DNA of 64,000 nt from Peronospora farinosa (lineage: Eukaryota; Oomycota; Peronosporomycetes; Peronosporales; Peronosporaceae), in NCBI GenBank assembly GCA_947646735.1, contig CANTFK010000239.1, positions 310,001 to 374,000 on the forward strand, in the 5' to 3' direction. The position numbers and the translations under genes were made by a program. This document shows, in pieces, positions 1-9,614 of this stretch (position 1 is the first letter of the stretch; every line of letters starts with the position of its first letter). The notes under the pieces are model-generated. The model ran no database searches. It was not told where the DNA came from and saw only the letters and a list, made by a program, of their open reading frames with translations.

Positions 1-77
1 CATTATATGCAATACAAAGGAGAGTTTAAGCGTAAACTCTCGGAAAGACGTTACAACCGTCGTGTAACCCCGTTACA
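1..77 (-). repeat. Partial 3' LTR of the chromovirus
   Basis: These bases are identical to 6992-7068, the outer end of the complete LTR. On the minus strand the LTR opens TGTAACGGGG at position 77 and continues leftwards beyond the window. Confidence 0.93.
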
Positions 78-93
78 CCCTCCCCCACCAGAC
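78..93 (-). other. Polypurine tract (plus-strand primer site)
   Basis: Read on the minus strand, a purine-rich run (GGTGGGGGAGGG) abuts the first base of the 3' LTR at position 77. This is where the plus-strand primer of an LTR retrotransposon is expected. Confidence 0.85.
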
Positions 94-170
94 TGACGTT
101 CCCATAGAAAGTCACTCGACATCTTTCCTCATAGAGGTAGTGCTTTAGCGAACTTTTAAAACCTCACGGT

Positions 171-1451
171 TTGTTCACGGCACACAACATGACGCCTCCC
201 GGCAGTGAGTCACAGACTCTTAGGGACCTCATTGAGGACGACCTTGACGAAGCGGTTGATTACGAAAGTGACACCGTCTTTGTGGGACCCGATGGGTCCC
301 CTTTAGCCATGAAGATGACACTCGTCATGCACCGAATCCGTTCCCTGAACGTGGTGCAGCAGATGCGCTAACAGCGTTACGTGACCCGCCTGACGTATCA
401 TCAACGGTAACGGTTACCAATCCACTCGACGAGCAGCAACAGCGGTCCATCGACCAAGAGGAAGGCGCCAAGCGCCGAACGAAGAACATGACGCGGCTGC
501 AGGACCACCGACAGTACAGGTTCAAGCCACCTACGGTGGAAGAACGTCTAAAGGAAGCATCTGGGCATTCCCTTTCTGGTTGGACCATTGGGCCTGAGGC
601 CATTTCACCTGAGGATGTTGCCACGCGCACGGCACTTCGACAACGATATCTGAAACTCCACATCACTACACAAAGCCAATACTTGGCACGCCTTAATAGG
701 CAAGTGCGCGGTGCGCCAGTTCCTCCCATAAAGGGTGTTCCCATCCTTCTGTTCGCAGGGGAAACCGAGGACGAAGAAGACACGGCTTTCAGCCGCTGGG
801 CGCATTATGCGCGACGTTTAAGCAGCACGGGCAAGCGCCGATGTGGCAGATATCCGACTTGAGCGGAAGATGCGATATGATTACGCTAAATTGAAGGCCC
901 GGGGGAAATTGAAATCCCAACGAACGCATTATGCGCCTGCTGCCCAGCAGCCCAATGTTTCGGCTACCCCTGTAGCCGCGAGTTCACGACAGCCCGAGGC
1001 CGCTAACCCGCCTACCCTCACCATTACTGGTGAGAAGCGTCAGCGCCAACAGGCAGACCCTGCGCACGACGCTCAAAAACGTCCACGGCGTATGGGCAGT
1101 CCTGCCGAAGGGGAGTCTCAAACTCCCATGAATTACATGATTCGGGATAACCCCGCCATTTTACCAGATACTGGTTTTGACCATGGCGGCGCCGCTTCTG
1201 CAGTAGACGTTCCACATGGAACTGCAGGTTCCCCTGAGCATCGAGCAAAGGAGGAGGAGGCCGATGTATCGGCACAAGCTCATGCCGAGCTTGTTCAGGA
1301 GGTGCGGACCCTTCGTGAGGAGAGGCAGACGATGAACTCCCGGCTTGCGTCCCTGGAAGAGAGTCGGACCCGAATGCAGGGTCAGCTTGACATGTTGGCG
1401 CAGATGCTTCGTCCCGCGACAATGCCAATGGGCTCGGCGCGAGCGCCTTAA
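171..1451 (+). other. Antisense open frames of unknown function inside the retrotransposon
   Basis: On the strand opposite to gag-pol, three open stretches follow one another: 171-371 (66 codons, acidic), a second frame open from about 300 to 862 (ATG at 488), and 843-1451 (about 200 codons). The last begins with a non-ATG codon if taken alone and is open from 822. Their overlaps (about 300-371 and 822-862) would let one ancestral protein run through two frame changes. The last part ends in a predicted coiled coil rich in Glu, Arg and Leu (about 1270-1430). Only 1024-1451 lies opposite pol, so the openness of 171-1023 cannot be a mirror of pol coding constraint. No domain was recognised. It could be an element-encoded accessory antisense gene, a captured host fragment now decaying, or chance open frames. 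Confidence 0.45.
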
Positions 1452-4400
1452 TGTTTACTTGGGACGGATCCCGATAAGGTTTCAACATGGCGACATAGAA
1501 CACAGGATGTGTACGCAATTTGCGCGGCAAGTTAAGCGTATACGCTGTGCCTTTCTTGGCAATGACCTTAAAGGGTCCGATAAAGCGCGGACGCAACTTC
1601 GTCTTAAAGACAGCGGATACTACATTGGTAGGTAGGTTTTTAGCATTAAGTAATACTTGGTCTCCGACCTCATAATCATTAATACAACCTCTGCCTTTCG
1701 CATCTGCATATTCCTTTTGTTTATCTTGACTATCAGCCATTGCATCTTGCACATGTCGTAAGACATTCAGTCGCGTTGCGAGAAACGCATTTACCTGTTT
1801 CCTAACAGTATTAGGGCTGACATCAGCAAGCCGATCGGCAACCTCTCCCCCACCAAGCCCTGAACCACTCGGTGGTAGCGTTAACGGAACGCGTGGGTGT
1901 GTGAGACCATTGACATAGAACGGAGTGTAGCCGGTGGAGGCGTGCACGGAATTATTGAGTGCAAACTCAACTACAGGGAGCATAGAGCTCCAACGCTTAG
2001 GCGTTTCAGCACAAACGCTGCGTAGGATATCTTCAACAACGCGATTTACGCGTTCGGTTTGACCATCGGTCTGCGGATGATCCGCCGTGGACATGTCCAA
2101 ACGGGTGCCCAGCACCTGGAAGACGGACTTCCAAAATTTACTCGTAAAACGAGGATCACGATCAGAAACAATTGCCACTGGCAAGCCATGTTGGCGAAAC
2201 ACCCGATCGATAAACAGCTCCGCTGTACCCACACCATCGATCGAATCTGACACAGCCGCTAAGTGAGCCATCTTGCTCAAACGGTCAACAAAGACCACAA
2301 TACCTGTATTGCCATGCGAATCTCTCGGTAGGCCAAATACAAAGTCCATACTAATGGACTCCCAGCATCCAGTGGGAATAGGCAAACTAGCCAGCGGTGC
2401 TGCCGAATGGGGCGAGGGTTTCACCCGCTGACACATTTCACACGTACGCACATATGTGATCACCCATTTGTATAATTTGGGCCACCAATAACTTTGGCAT
2501 ACTGCCCCATAGGTCTTTTCACGACCCAAATGACCACCGATGGCGGTGTCATGTACCTCATAGAGGATACGATGCTTCAGGTCCTCGTCATGAGGAACTA
2601 CAATACGCGGAGGATCCGCTACATCTGTACGATAGTACAACAGCCCCTCATCGATAGAATATCGATGGAGGCTTGCACGCAATCGTGCCGACAATTTAAT
2701 GTCCGAGTCTTTAAACTCCTCACTGCCAAGAGCATGTAGCAACGCTATACAGTGATCATCTTTAGCATACGCCGTACGAATGAGATCGGTGATAGAAGAC
2801 GACAACATCGTCACATGAGCAAGCTCATAATCAGGTCTGCGTGACAACGCATCAGCCAAAGCATTTTGCTTGCCCGGCTTATATTTCACCTCGAAGTTAT
2901 ATTCGGCAAAGAATGACAGCCATCTGGCCATTCTCTGCGAGAGATGCGGCGACTGAGTCGCAGTGCGTAACGACGCATGATCGGTATAGATCACAAAAGG
3001 CTTTGAGCCCAGCAGATGAACTCTGAATTTGACCAGGGCATACTTCATCGCAAGTAGCTCTTTGTCGTGAACTGGATAGTTCTTTTCTGCAGCTTTCAGC
3101 TGGCGAGATTCAAAAGCGATTACACGCTCACGGCCTTCATCATCTGATTGTAACAGAGCACTGCCAATGGCAAAATCCGATGCGTCACAGACGACGCTAA
3201 ACGGTCGGTCAGGGTCTGGCAAAGCCAAAATAGGAGCATGTAGAAGGCTTGCCTTCACTGCTTGAAAAGCATTTTCGTGTTCGGCATGCCAACACCATTC
3301 CACATCCTTTTTAAGGAGATTGGATAACGGCCGAGCCATATCAGCGTAATTTTCGCTATACTTGTGTAAGTAATTGGCAAGGCCAAGCCATTTACGCAAG
3401 TCCTTCTGAGATTGTGGAACAGGCCAATCGACTATGGCTTTGACTTTGGCTGGATCCGCTCGTAGTCCTCGCTTCCCAATGAAGCACCCTAGAAAGGGAA
3501 TTTCTTCGGCCCCGAAGATGCACTTAGAGGCATTAGCACATAATTTATTAGTGCGCATGCACTCGAGCACTGCTCGTAAATGAACAATATGGTTCTCAAT
3601 ATCTGACCGCCCATGTTCAGCTCGGCTATGGACAAAAATGTCATCAAAATACGTCTGTGCATAACTTCGATGGGGTCGAAACAATTGCGTCACCAAACGG
3701 TTAAACGTAGCCGGAGCATTAGATAGCCCCTGGGGCATCACTAACCACTCCCAGAGCATACCGCTCGGAGTACTAACAGCAGTAAGCGGAATATCACTAG
3801 CTCGCATGAGCAATTGGTAATAACCATCGACTAAGTCGAGCGCACTGTACATGGTACAACCGACCATATTGTTCTGAAGAACATCCTTTCTAGGTATCGG
3901 TGTCTGTGCAGTTATAGTGGCCGCATTGAGCTTATTATAAGCATGAACAATACGCCATTTACCATTTGGTTTCTTAACACAGAAAGTGAGTGTCGAGTGC
4001 GGAGATTTACTTTCACGCACCATGCCCGCCGCGTGCTTTGCACGAAAGAACTCGTCAATGACGTCACACTGTTCTTTGGGTAAAGGCCACTGCCGTGTTA
4101 CACAGTATTTGGTTCCGGAAACCAAGTCAATTTCATGACGTACGCCCCTATCAGGTGGTAGAACCGACGGTGGATCGTGACATACCACGTCCTGGAATTC
4201 CTTAACTAAAGGATAGTAGGGAACTGAAGGGTCCTTTAGAATAGATGCCCCACTACGTGCACTTAGTGCCGCTTTGGTATCTTCAAGGACTGTCTCATCG
4301 ACAAGCGAGGATGAGTTCAGCTCGAGGTTAGGTCGAATGACCACCATATCGGACAGAGCACCTGCCTTCAAGGCCTGATGAAATTCATCCACAGACATTT

Positions 4401-4593
4401 CGTCTAGCTCTAAAAGAGCATTTAATGATGGGAGGGCCTCAAGGTCAACCTCACCATCTACATCACCTGTCACTCCGTTGACCAGGGTGTACAACTGGTC
4501 ACTGACATTACTATGCGATAAAGCAGACGCTCTGCGTCTCGCAGCCGCCATCTGGCGACGCTGCCGTCTCATTGACGAGACCGTACTCTTCAT
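1024..4593 (-). CDS. pol: Pol polyprotein: reverse transcriptase, RNase H, integrase, chromodomain
   Basis: A 1189-residue frame starting at an ATG. In order it contains a reverse transcriptase with the YFDDI catalytic box (about residues 315-320), an RNase H of the Ty3 type with the YTDHASL segment (about 530), an integrase with an HHCC-like zinc finger (H...H...CEMCQ, about 690-740), a catalytic core containing SMDFV, DRDPRF and a downstream Glu, and a C-terminal chromodomain with the YLVKWRGYP signature (about 1140-1170). These copy the element RNA and integrate it; chromodomains of this family steer integration to marked chromatin. The frame is uninterrupted. It is separated from the protease by a stop and by about 260 bases whose open frame is out of register, so pol expression would need a frameshift, reinitiation, or a master copy without these breaks. 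Confidence 0.95.
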   Translation of the reverse strand: MKSTVSSMRRQRRQMAAARRRASALSHSNVSDQLYTLVNGVTGDVDGEVDLEALPSLNALLELDEMSVDEFHQALKAGALSDMVVIRPNLELNSSSLVDETVLEDTKAALSARSGASILKDPSVPYYPLVKEFQDVVCHDPPSVLPPDRGVRHEIDLVSGTKYCVTRQWPLPKEQCDVIDEFFRAKHAAGMVRESKSPHSTLTFCVKKPNGKWRIVHAYNKLNAATITAQTPIPRKDVLQNNMVGCTMYSALDLVDGYYQLLMRASDIPLTAVSTPSGMLWEWLVMPQGLSNAPATFNRLVTQLFRPHRSYAQTYFDDIFVHSRAEHGRSDIENHIVHLRAVLECMRTNKLCANASKCIFGAEEIPFLGCFIGKRGLRADPAKVKAIVDWPVPQSQKDLRKWLGLANYLHKYSENYADMARPLSNLLKKDVEWCWHAEHENAFQAVKASLLHAPILALPDPDRPFSVVCDASDFAIGSALLQSDDEGRERVIAFESRQLKAAEKNYPVHDKELLAMKYALVKFRVHLLGSKPFVIYTDHASLRTATQSPHLSQRMARWLSFFAEYNFEVKYKPGKQNALADALSRRPDYELAHVTMLSSSITDLIRTAYAKDDHCIALLHALGSEEFKDSDIKLSARLRASLHRYSIDEGLLYYRTDVADPPRIVVPHDEDLKHRILYEVHDTAIGGHLGREKTYGAVCQSYWWPKLYKWVITYVRTCEMCQRVKPSPHSAAPLASLPIPTGCWESISMDFVFGLPRDSHGNTGIVVFVDRLSKMAHLAAVSDSIDGVGTAELFIDRVFRQHGLPVAIVSDRDPRFTSKFWKSVFQVLGTRLDMSTADHPQTDGQTERVNRVVEDILRSVCAETPKRWSSMLPVVEFALNNSVHASTGYTPFYVNGLTHPRVPLTLPPSGSGLGGGEVADRLADVSPNTVRKQVNAFLATRLNVLRHVQDAMADSQDKQKEYADAKGRGCINDYEVGDQVLLNAKNLPTNVVSAVFKTKLRPRFIGPFKVIAKKGTAYTLNLPRKLRTHPVFYVAMLKPYRDPSQVNIKALAPSPLALSRDEASAPTCQADPAFGSDSLPGTQAGSSSSASPHEGSAPPEQARHELVPIHRPPPPLLDAQGNLQFHVERLLQKRRRHGQNQYLVKWRGYPESCNSWEFETPLRQDCPYAVDVFERRAQGLPVGADASHQ

Positions 4594-4855
4594 AGTACTT
4601 GGGATATTATCACCCCCAAGGTCAACAGACCCCTTGTCATTTACCTGCCCTATGCGAGGGTGATGTCACTACCGACATCCAGTGTCTCAATATTACTTTT
4701 ATTATCACTCAACGGAGTACGTGCCGTTCCACTAAGTGTCACTGAGCTCTGCTCGACACTATTATTGTTGACATCGGAGTTTATCAACTCAGACACTCCA
4801 ATGTCCAGCACACTAACTGAATCAGTTAATGGCTCGCGCCAATAGCACTTTTTTT

Positions 4856-5340
4856 CTAGCGAAGGTGGGCATGACTCTCCAAAGCTTCGCTAGGAGCATT
4901 GCGCGTTGCGCCTAAAGTTTTGGATCTCCAATCGATCCACGGCTCGTGGCGTTCCAGCCAGGCCATACCGAGAATGAGATCATGTCTCGAGTCCAAATCT
5001 AGGACAAGACAGCGTTCAACGCTATTAAAGTCTAAGAACTTCACACCTAAGTTCAACGGAACTTTAGGAACGGTGACACGTATACCTGTTGCGAGGCGCA
5101 CGGTTATGCTGTCACCCTCTTGCGCTTCTAGCGCCTCAGCATATAGCTGACTCCCTTCAAGGTAACGACGTCGGACATAATTACCCGACGCCCCTGAGTC
5201 AATCAAAATTGACCATGGTTTCTCAAACCCTTAACGGTTGCCGACACAACCAGCAAGCCTGGCTTGTAATTTTGTTCTATGGGAGCATCCACAGAACCAC
5301 CTGGGGCTAAGACCTGTTTACCTTTACCTCCTAAAGATTC
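4856..5340 (-). pseudogene. Retrotransposon aspartic protease region, frame-disrupted
   Basis: The motif LIDSGASGNYV near 5200 is the active-site loop of a retropepsin, and DLILGMAWLERHEPWIDW (about 4910-4970) is the C-terminal half typical of Ty3/Gypsy proteases. Reading back from the active site, the frame meets a TAA about 30 bases upstream. The neighbouring frame is open from there to the gag end, which indicates loss of one base near 5220-5230. The protease frame then ends at TAG 4856-4858, next to a run of seven A. The region belongs between gag and pol and should process the polyprotein; as it stands it cannot be translated continuously with either. Confidence 0.8.
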
Positions 5341-5358
5341 AACAGAACTTAGTTCTTT

Positions 5359-5386
5359 CCCAGTAGGGCGCCCCGCGCCTACTGGG
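5359..5386 (-). promoter_or_regulatory. Hairpin enclosing the gag stop codon
   Basis: CCCAGTAGG (5359-5367) and CCTACTGGG (5378-5386) form a 9-bp perfect inverted repeat around a 10-base GC-only centre. On the coding (minus) strand the gag TAG lies in the first arm. A stable stem at a gag-pro boundary could influence translation past the stop; this is inference from position only. Confidence 0.45.
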
Positions 5387-6380
5387 AGTCGACATTTTCC
5401 CCTGCGGTGCTCGCCTTTTGGCTAGGAGCAGGGCTTCGGCTTTGCCGATTTGAACGTTGCTTTCGCAACGGACAGCTAGGGCGGAGATGCCTAGTGCTTC
5501 CGCACATGTAACATCTACGGATGCTACCTTGCTGCTCAGCAGCTTGAAGCTCAGCTTCTTCAGCATGGCTGAGGTCCATGGGTTCCGCCCTATCAGAGGT
5601 ATTTGATTGATACCAGGGCAGACCATATCGAGCAGATCTCAAATTGAATTCAGCGTTAAATGCTACGCTTACTGCCTCCTCAAAAGTTGAAGGCTGGACA
5701 CGGAAAACTTCCGTCCTGGCGACCCCAGTGCGAAGTCCCTCCATAAAAATGGTTACTCGGACTTCCTCTGCCAGTGGGTCCTGCTGCATAGCAGCAATGA
5801 GAGTTCTCAACTCTTGGACATAGTCCGACAATTCTTTCTTACCCTGTCGGGTAGCTAGGAAGCGTGAGCGCACACGATAAGCCTGATTAGGCGGTGCAAA
5901 CACACAAGTTAATTGCTTTTTAAGCATCTCCCATGTGGGAAATGCAGCATTTACAGAGACACCGCTCGTTAGAGCCCACTCTCTAGCTCTTCCACCGAGC
6001 TTAGAAATGGCCAAGCCAACTCGTTGCTTATCGGATGCAAGCATGGCGGCATCCATTGCCATTTCAACTTCTCGGATCCAGAGGAGAAGGTTCTCTCCCT
6101 CCTTCCCCTCGAAGGTCTTTACACTTAAAACAAGTGGACGAGCCTTTGGCTCTGCATCAGTCACAGGTACCGGAATGTACTGTATAGGCGCGGCTGACGC
6201 TGCCTGGTCATGGACCTGCCCGAGTAGCGTTGCCTCATAACGCATAAAGGCCTCAAGACGAGCATTTAGAACCTCGGGGCCTTGGGCCAAAAGGGCCTCG
6301 ATTTGATCAGGCCCGACGAACGCAGATAGTTTATCTAAGGCGAGTCGTTGTGCCTCAGAGAGGTGATTTTGATTCTCCAT
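5379..6380 (-). CDS. gag: Gag capsid/nucleocapsid protein of the chromovirus
   Basis: A 333-residue frame from the ATG at 6380 (the frame also opens two codons earlier at a GTG). It has the Ty3/Gypsy gag core, with the segment from [18 protein letters not shown] to the [12 protein letters not shown] region (about 85-235), and one CCHC zinc knuckle, [14 protein letters not shown] (about 293-306), followed by a basic tail. It forms the virus-like particle and binds the element RNA. The TAG stop at 5379-5381 sits inside a 9-bp perfect hairpin. The protease frame overlaps here at -1, so a programmed shift is possible but not shown. Confidence 0.92.
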   Translation of the reverse strand: MENQNHLSEAQRLALDKLSAFVGPDQIEALLAQGPEVLNARLEAFMRYEATLLGQVHDQAASAAPIQYIPVPVTDAEPKARPLVLSVKTFEGKEGENLLLWIREVEMAMDAAMLASDKQRVGLAISKLGGRAREWALTSGVSVNAAFPTWEMLKKQLTCVFAPPNQAYRVRSRFLATRQGKKELSDYVQELRTLIAAMQQDPLAEEVRVTIFMEGLRTGVARTEVFRVQPSTFEEAVSVAFNAEFNLRSARYGLPWYQSNTSDRAEPMDLSHAEEAELQAAEQQGSIRRCYMCGSTRHLRPSCPLRKQRSNRQSRSPAPSQKASTAGENVDSQ

Positions 6381-6420
6381 TCTCACAGAGGGTCAGTCTT
6401 TAAAGACTCAGGTGTAGGAT

Positions 6421-6438
6421 TGACTACAAGTGCTACCA
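6421..6438 (-). other. Candidate primer-binding site
   Basis: Two bases after the 5' LTR ends at 6441, the minus strand reads TGGTAGCACTTGTAGTC. It begins TGG, the complement of the CCA end of a tRNA. The first eight bases match what an initiator-Met tRNA with acceptor end TGCTACCA would give; later bases do not fit the usual initiator, so the primer tRNA is not assigned. Confidence 0.55.
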
Positions 6439-6440
6439 AG

Positions 6441-7068
6441 TGTAGCGGAGCTGCACAGCTCTTTAGCCAGAGGAAGACTTTTGGCTGGAAGCCTCTTAGT
6501 TCGAGAGAACTAAATAAATTTACGGCTAAAAGCCACTTAGTTCTAAGGAACTAGTTATTCGACGTTAAAGTCACCCTCTTCTAAGGAAGTAGGAGGGACT
6601 CTTAGTCAGCAAGCAATAAGCTTAAGGTTCAGAGAACCAACGCACAGAGTGCAAGAGCAAGCTAGAAGCTTAGGGTTCAGAGAACCAACGCACGAAGTGC
6701 ACAAGAGAACAAGTCAGAACGACTTGTGGTCTTAAACTCAAAAGGAGAACTGATTTTATTTATGCTTTAAGATATTATGAATAGTCCTACTTTAAGTACA
6801 CTACACTAGATTAATTACTATAATAGTAGTTATTAAATGCAGACTTTGCTATATCGTCTTAACATCTGTGTATGATGTACTTAATGGAGCGTTATCGATT
6901 TATCGAATCCTAATCGGTAAGATATGGTATTACCGAATACCGTATCTTAACGCTCATACTTAATACCTCTCTAACGAGAAGTATAATAATGCATTATATG
7001 CAATACAAAGGAGAGTTTAAGCGTAAACTCTCGGAAAGACGTTACAACCGTCGTGTAACCCCGTTACA
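6441..7068 (-). repeat. 5' LTR of the chromovirus (628 bp)
   Basis: The minus strand opens TGTAACGGGG (7068) and closes GCTACA (6441), giving the canonical TG...CA ends. It is nearly the same as the solo LTR at 8806-9441 apart from scattered substitutions and a short insertion in the latter. It contains an imperfect palindrome at 6922-6945. The element promoter is expected here. Confidence 0.93.
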
Positions 7069-7339
7069 TTTATGCTCCTGTAACTCTCAATAGCCACGTG
7101 TAATTCGAGCTCGCAAAGATTACCGTTAACTTTTAGGTCGTCCACGACTTGTACCGGGAGGTCGTTTGCAATCCGTGCCAGGCACTTTCTCTGCTGGACT
7201 CTCGCTTGCACAATTCCATTCAGTAAGACTTTCAACTGGCTTTTTCGTGGTTGTACTGTTATCGTCGCTCATTCCAGAACGATAAGACTTGTTCCTTCTC
7301 ACTTTGTTATTCGCTTCCAGCTCTTCACTGCTATTGAGA

Positions 7340-8602
7340 ATGGCCTGCACAATCAACAAAGTTAAGCATCTGTTCTGGTACATGGTGCTAGCAACGGTCG
7401 TCGTCGCTTCGCAGTATGCACCGGCAAACGCGCGAGAAAAACGACAATCAAGGCTAAGCTCATCTATAACGGAGAAAAGTTACGGCGGTGACGAAGAAAG
7501 AGTGACTCCTTTTGAATTAAATTTTGGGCCTACGCTCGAAAATACGTTTGAAACATCGACAAGTGGCGCTACAGTTGACAAGATCCTTGAATCAAGCCTT
7601 TGGCCTCCGTCCGAAAATACGATCGAAGCATCATTGGCAACTGGTAATGGGGCTGACAAGAAAGCGAAAAAGTTGCCTAAGAGTGCCGCATTGGCAACTG
7701 GCGATGAAGTTGAAGCGAACGAGAAAATTTTGGGCGAGGGCGCCAGCATTATAGCAGCCGCAAAGAAATGCAAAGGTACAGAAAATACTGCCACGATTTT
7801 GGAGAATTCTCTGGTGCTGAAGTGGAGTGATGAAATGATAGTTCGCTTGGAGACAAATTTACTAGCTGGCAAGAAGGATGTATGCCAAATATTGACGGAA
7901 GTGAAGGAGGGGAACCAAGAAAGTGGGTTTGGATTCCCAATTCCGCTGTTGTTTGATAAGTTATCGAAGCACTTTACAAAACGAGAGCTAGCAGACGAGC
8001 TAGTTCTGGCGCAAGACAAGGAGAGTGTCAAGGAGAGTGTGAAGGAAACGGCAAAAATGTTGGCAGATTATCAAATGATGAAGTGGAAACATAAGAATAA
8101 CTTGAGTGGTAAAGATGTCTTCAGACTTCTTGGGTTAAATACAGCAGGCATCGACAGTCCACTATATGAAACGTTTATATCGTATGTGGTAATGCTAGCC
8201 GGCAACAAAACTTCTTATCTTTTCAAGATTCCGAAATCACTTTTAGTGCTGAGGGATGAATTTACCGACCAACAACTAAGTAAGCTGTTCGAGGCTGCCA
8301 AAACTGGCCCAGGAATTACCCGTGCCTATAAGTTTTCTAATTCGCTTCAACTTAAGAAAATGGAAGAACTTAATAAAAAAAGCCGAAAAAGCGCAAACGA
8401 AACGACGGTGGAGCGCCAGTGCCGACAAAGGGTCAACGCAACGACGGTGAAGCGCCAGTGCCGACAAAGGGTCAACGCAACGACGGTGAAGCGCCAGTGC
8501 CGACAAAGGGCCAACGAAACGACGATGATCAGTAGGAGGAACTACAAGCCAAATTTGGACGAGGCTATACTACAAGCTAGTCATTACGAACGTGCGTCGT
8601 AG
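7340..8602 (+). CDS. Secreted RxLR-like WY-domain effector candidate
   Basis: A 420-residue frame from the ATG at 7340 (an upstream in-frame ATG at 7289 would put extra residues before the signal peptide). Residues 1-31 form a signal peptide with a hydrophobic core (YMVLATVVVAS) and cleavage expected after ANA. Then comes RQSR (35-38) at the place of an RxLR motif, with Leu replaced by Ser, and DEER (51-54). The C-terminal part contains a WY-type fold signature: Trp in YQMMKWKH, then SGKDVFRLLGL, then Tyr in FISYVV. Oomycete proteins of this build are secreted and act inside plant cells. A 13-residue tandem repeat (TTVxRQCRQRVNA) follows near the C-terminus. The frame continues open for 24 codons after the TAG stop, so the gene may have lost its natural end. 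It lies between two LTRs of one family in opposite orientation; no host target can be inferred. Confidence 0.8.
   Translation: MACTINKVKHLFWYMVLATVVVASQYAPANAREKRQSRLSSSITEKSYGGDEERVTPFELNFGPTLENTFETSTSGATVDKILESSLWPPSENTIEASLATGNGADKKAKKLPKSAALATGDEVEANEKILGEGASIIAAAKKCKGTENTATILENSLVLKWSDEMIVRLETNLLAGKKDVCQILTEVKEGNQESGFGFPIPLLFDKLSKHFTKRELADELVLAQDKESVKESVKETAKMLADYQMMKWKHKNNLSGKDVFRLLGLNTAGIDSPLYETFISYVVMLAGNKTSYLFKIPKSLLVLRDEFTDQQLSKLFEAAKTGPGITRAYKFSNSLQLKKMEELNKKSRKSANETTVERQCRQRVNATTVKRQCRQRVNATTVKRQCRQRANETTMISRRNYKPNLDEAILQASHYERAS
8401..8529 (+). repeat. 39-bp tandem repeat in the effector gene
   Basis: Three copies (8401-8439, 8440-8478, 8479-8517) plus a partial fourth, differing at only a few bases. 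The unit is 13 codons, so copy-number change keeps the reading frame. Confidence 0.93.
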
Positions 8603-8805
8603 TACGATCTGGACGACGAGCTTATGAAAGTGCGGGAGGCTCCAAGTCACGAGCTGAAAAGTAAAGTTTGGACCTGATACAAGCGTAGGTGATGTTGTTG
8701 ACAATTCAACGAGGTATTTCACGTGTAAAGATTTTGTTTTTTCAATAGCTTTTTCTCGGATTGTTTGAGTTGTCATCAAGTGTTTTCTATTGTCTTGACC
8801 GAACC

Positions 8806-9441
8806 TGTAACGGGGTTACACGACGGTTGTAACGTCTTTCCGAGAGTTTACGCTTAAACCCTCCTTTGTATTGCATATAATGCATTATTATACTTCTCGT
8901 TAGAGAGGTATTAAGTATGAGCGTTAAAATACGGTATTCGGTAATACCGTATCTTACCGATTAGGACTCGATAAATCGATAACGCTCCATTAAGTACATC
9001 ATACACAGATGTTAAGACGATACGTCGTTCAATAGCAAAGTCTGCATATAATAACTACTATTATAGAATAATCTAGTGTAGTGTACTTAAAGTAGGACTA
9101 TTCATAATATCTTAAAGCATAAATATAATCAGTTCTCCTTTTGAGTTTAAGATCGCAAATCGTTCTGACTTGCTCTCTTGTGCACTTCGTGCGTTGGTTC
9201 TCTGAACCCCTAAGCTTCTAGCTTCTCTTGCACTCTGTGCGTTGGTTCTCTGAACCTTAAGCTTATTGCTTGCTGACTAAGAGTCCCTCCTACTTCCTTA
9301 GAAGAGGGTGACTTTAACGTCGAATAACTAGTTCCTTAGAACTAAGTGGCTTTTAGCCGTAAATTTATTTAGTTCTCTCGAACTAAGAGGCTTCCAGCCG
9401 AAAGTCTTCCTCTGGCTAAAGAGCTGTGCAGCTCCGCTACA
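8806..9441 (+). mobile_element. Solo LTR of the chromovirus family with target duplication
   Basis: A 636-bp LTR beginning TGTAACGGGG and ending GCTACA, opposite in orientation to the element at 1-7068. It is flanked on both sides by GAACC (8801-8805 and 9442-9446), a 5-bp target duplication as expected for Ty3/Gypsy integration. No internal sequence is attached, so the full element was removed by recombination between its two LTRs. It differs from the 6441-7068 LTR by scattered substitutions and an extra 8-10 bp near 9025-9035. Confidence 0.95.
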
Positions 9442-9614
9442 GAACCTATTTGAAATGTAGTTACTCTTACTATAAACTTGTCATCTCTGCTGTCCTTTAA
9501 ACAACCTTTACATCACCTCACCTCAAGTAGACGAGCAGGACATACCTAGTCAAGTGTCGGTACCCAAAGCTCGTTATTTCAATCATGCAGCTTCAACATT
9601 CAGTTGCCACGGTC

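Larger units (their letters stand above)
1..7068 (-). mobile_element. Ty3/Gypsy chromovirus LTR retrotransposon
   Basis: The element lies on the minus strand. From right to left it has a 5' LTR (6441-7068), a primer-binding-site candidate, gag, an aspartic protease, a pol frame (RT, RNase H, integrase, chromodomain), a polypurine tract and the start of the 3' LTR (1-77, running off the window). The order RT-RNaseH-integrase identifies Ty3/Gypsy, and the C-terminal chromodomain identifies a chromovirus. The 77 visible bases of the left LTR match 6992-7068 at every position, so the insertion looks recent. Gag, protease and pol are nevertheless in three frames with at least one apparent 1-base deletion, so this copy may not be autonomous. 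About 950 bp between the pol stop and the polypurine tract are unusually long and hold antisense open frames. The target duplication cannot be checked because the left end is missing; the right flank begins TTTAT. Confidence 0.93.

Noticed and set aside
7480..8031. Long minus-strand open frame opposite the effector
   Set aside because: It mirrors the effector reading frame, with Ser-rich antisense composition and no recognisable start context or domain.
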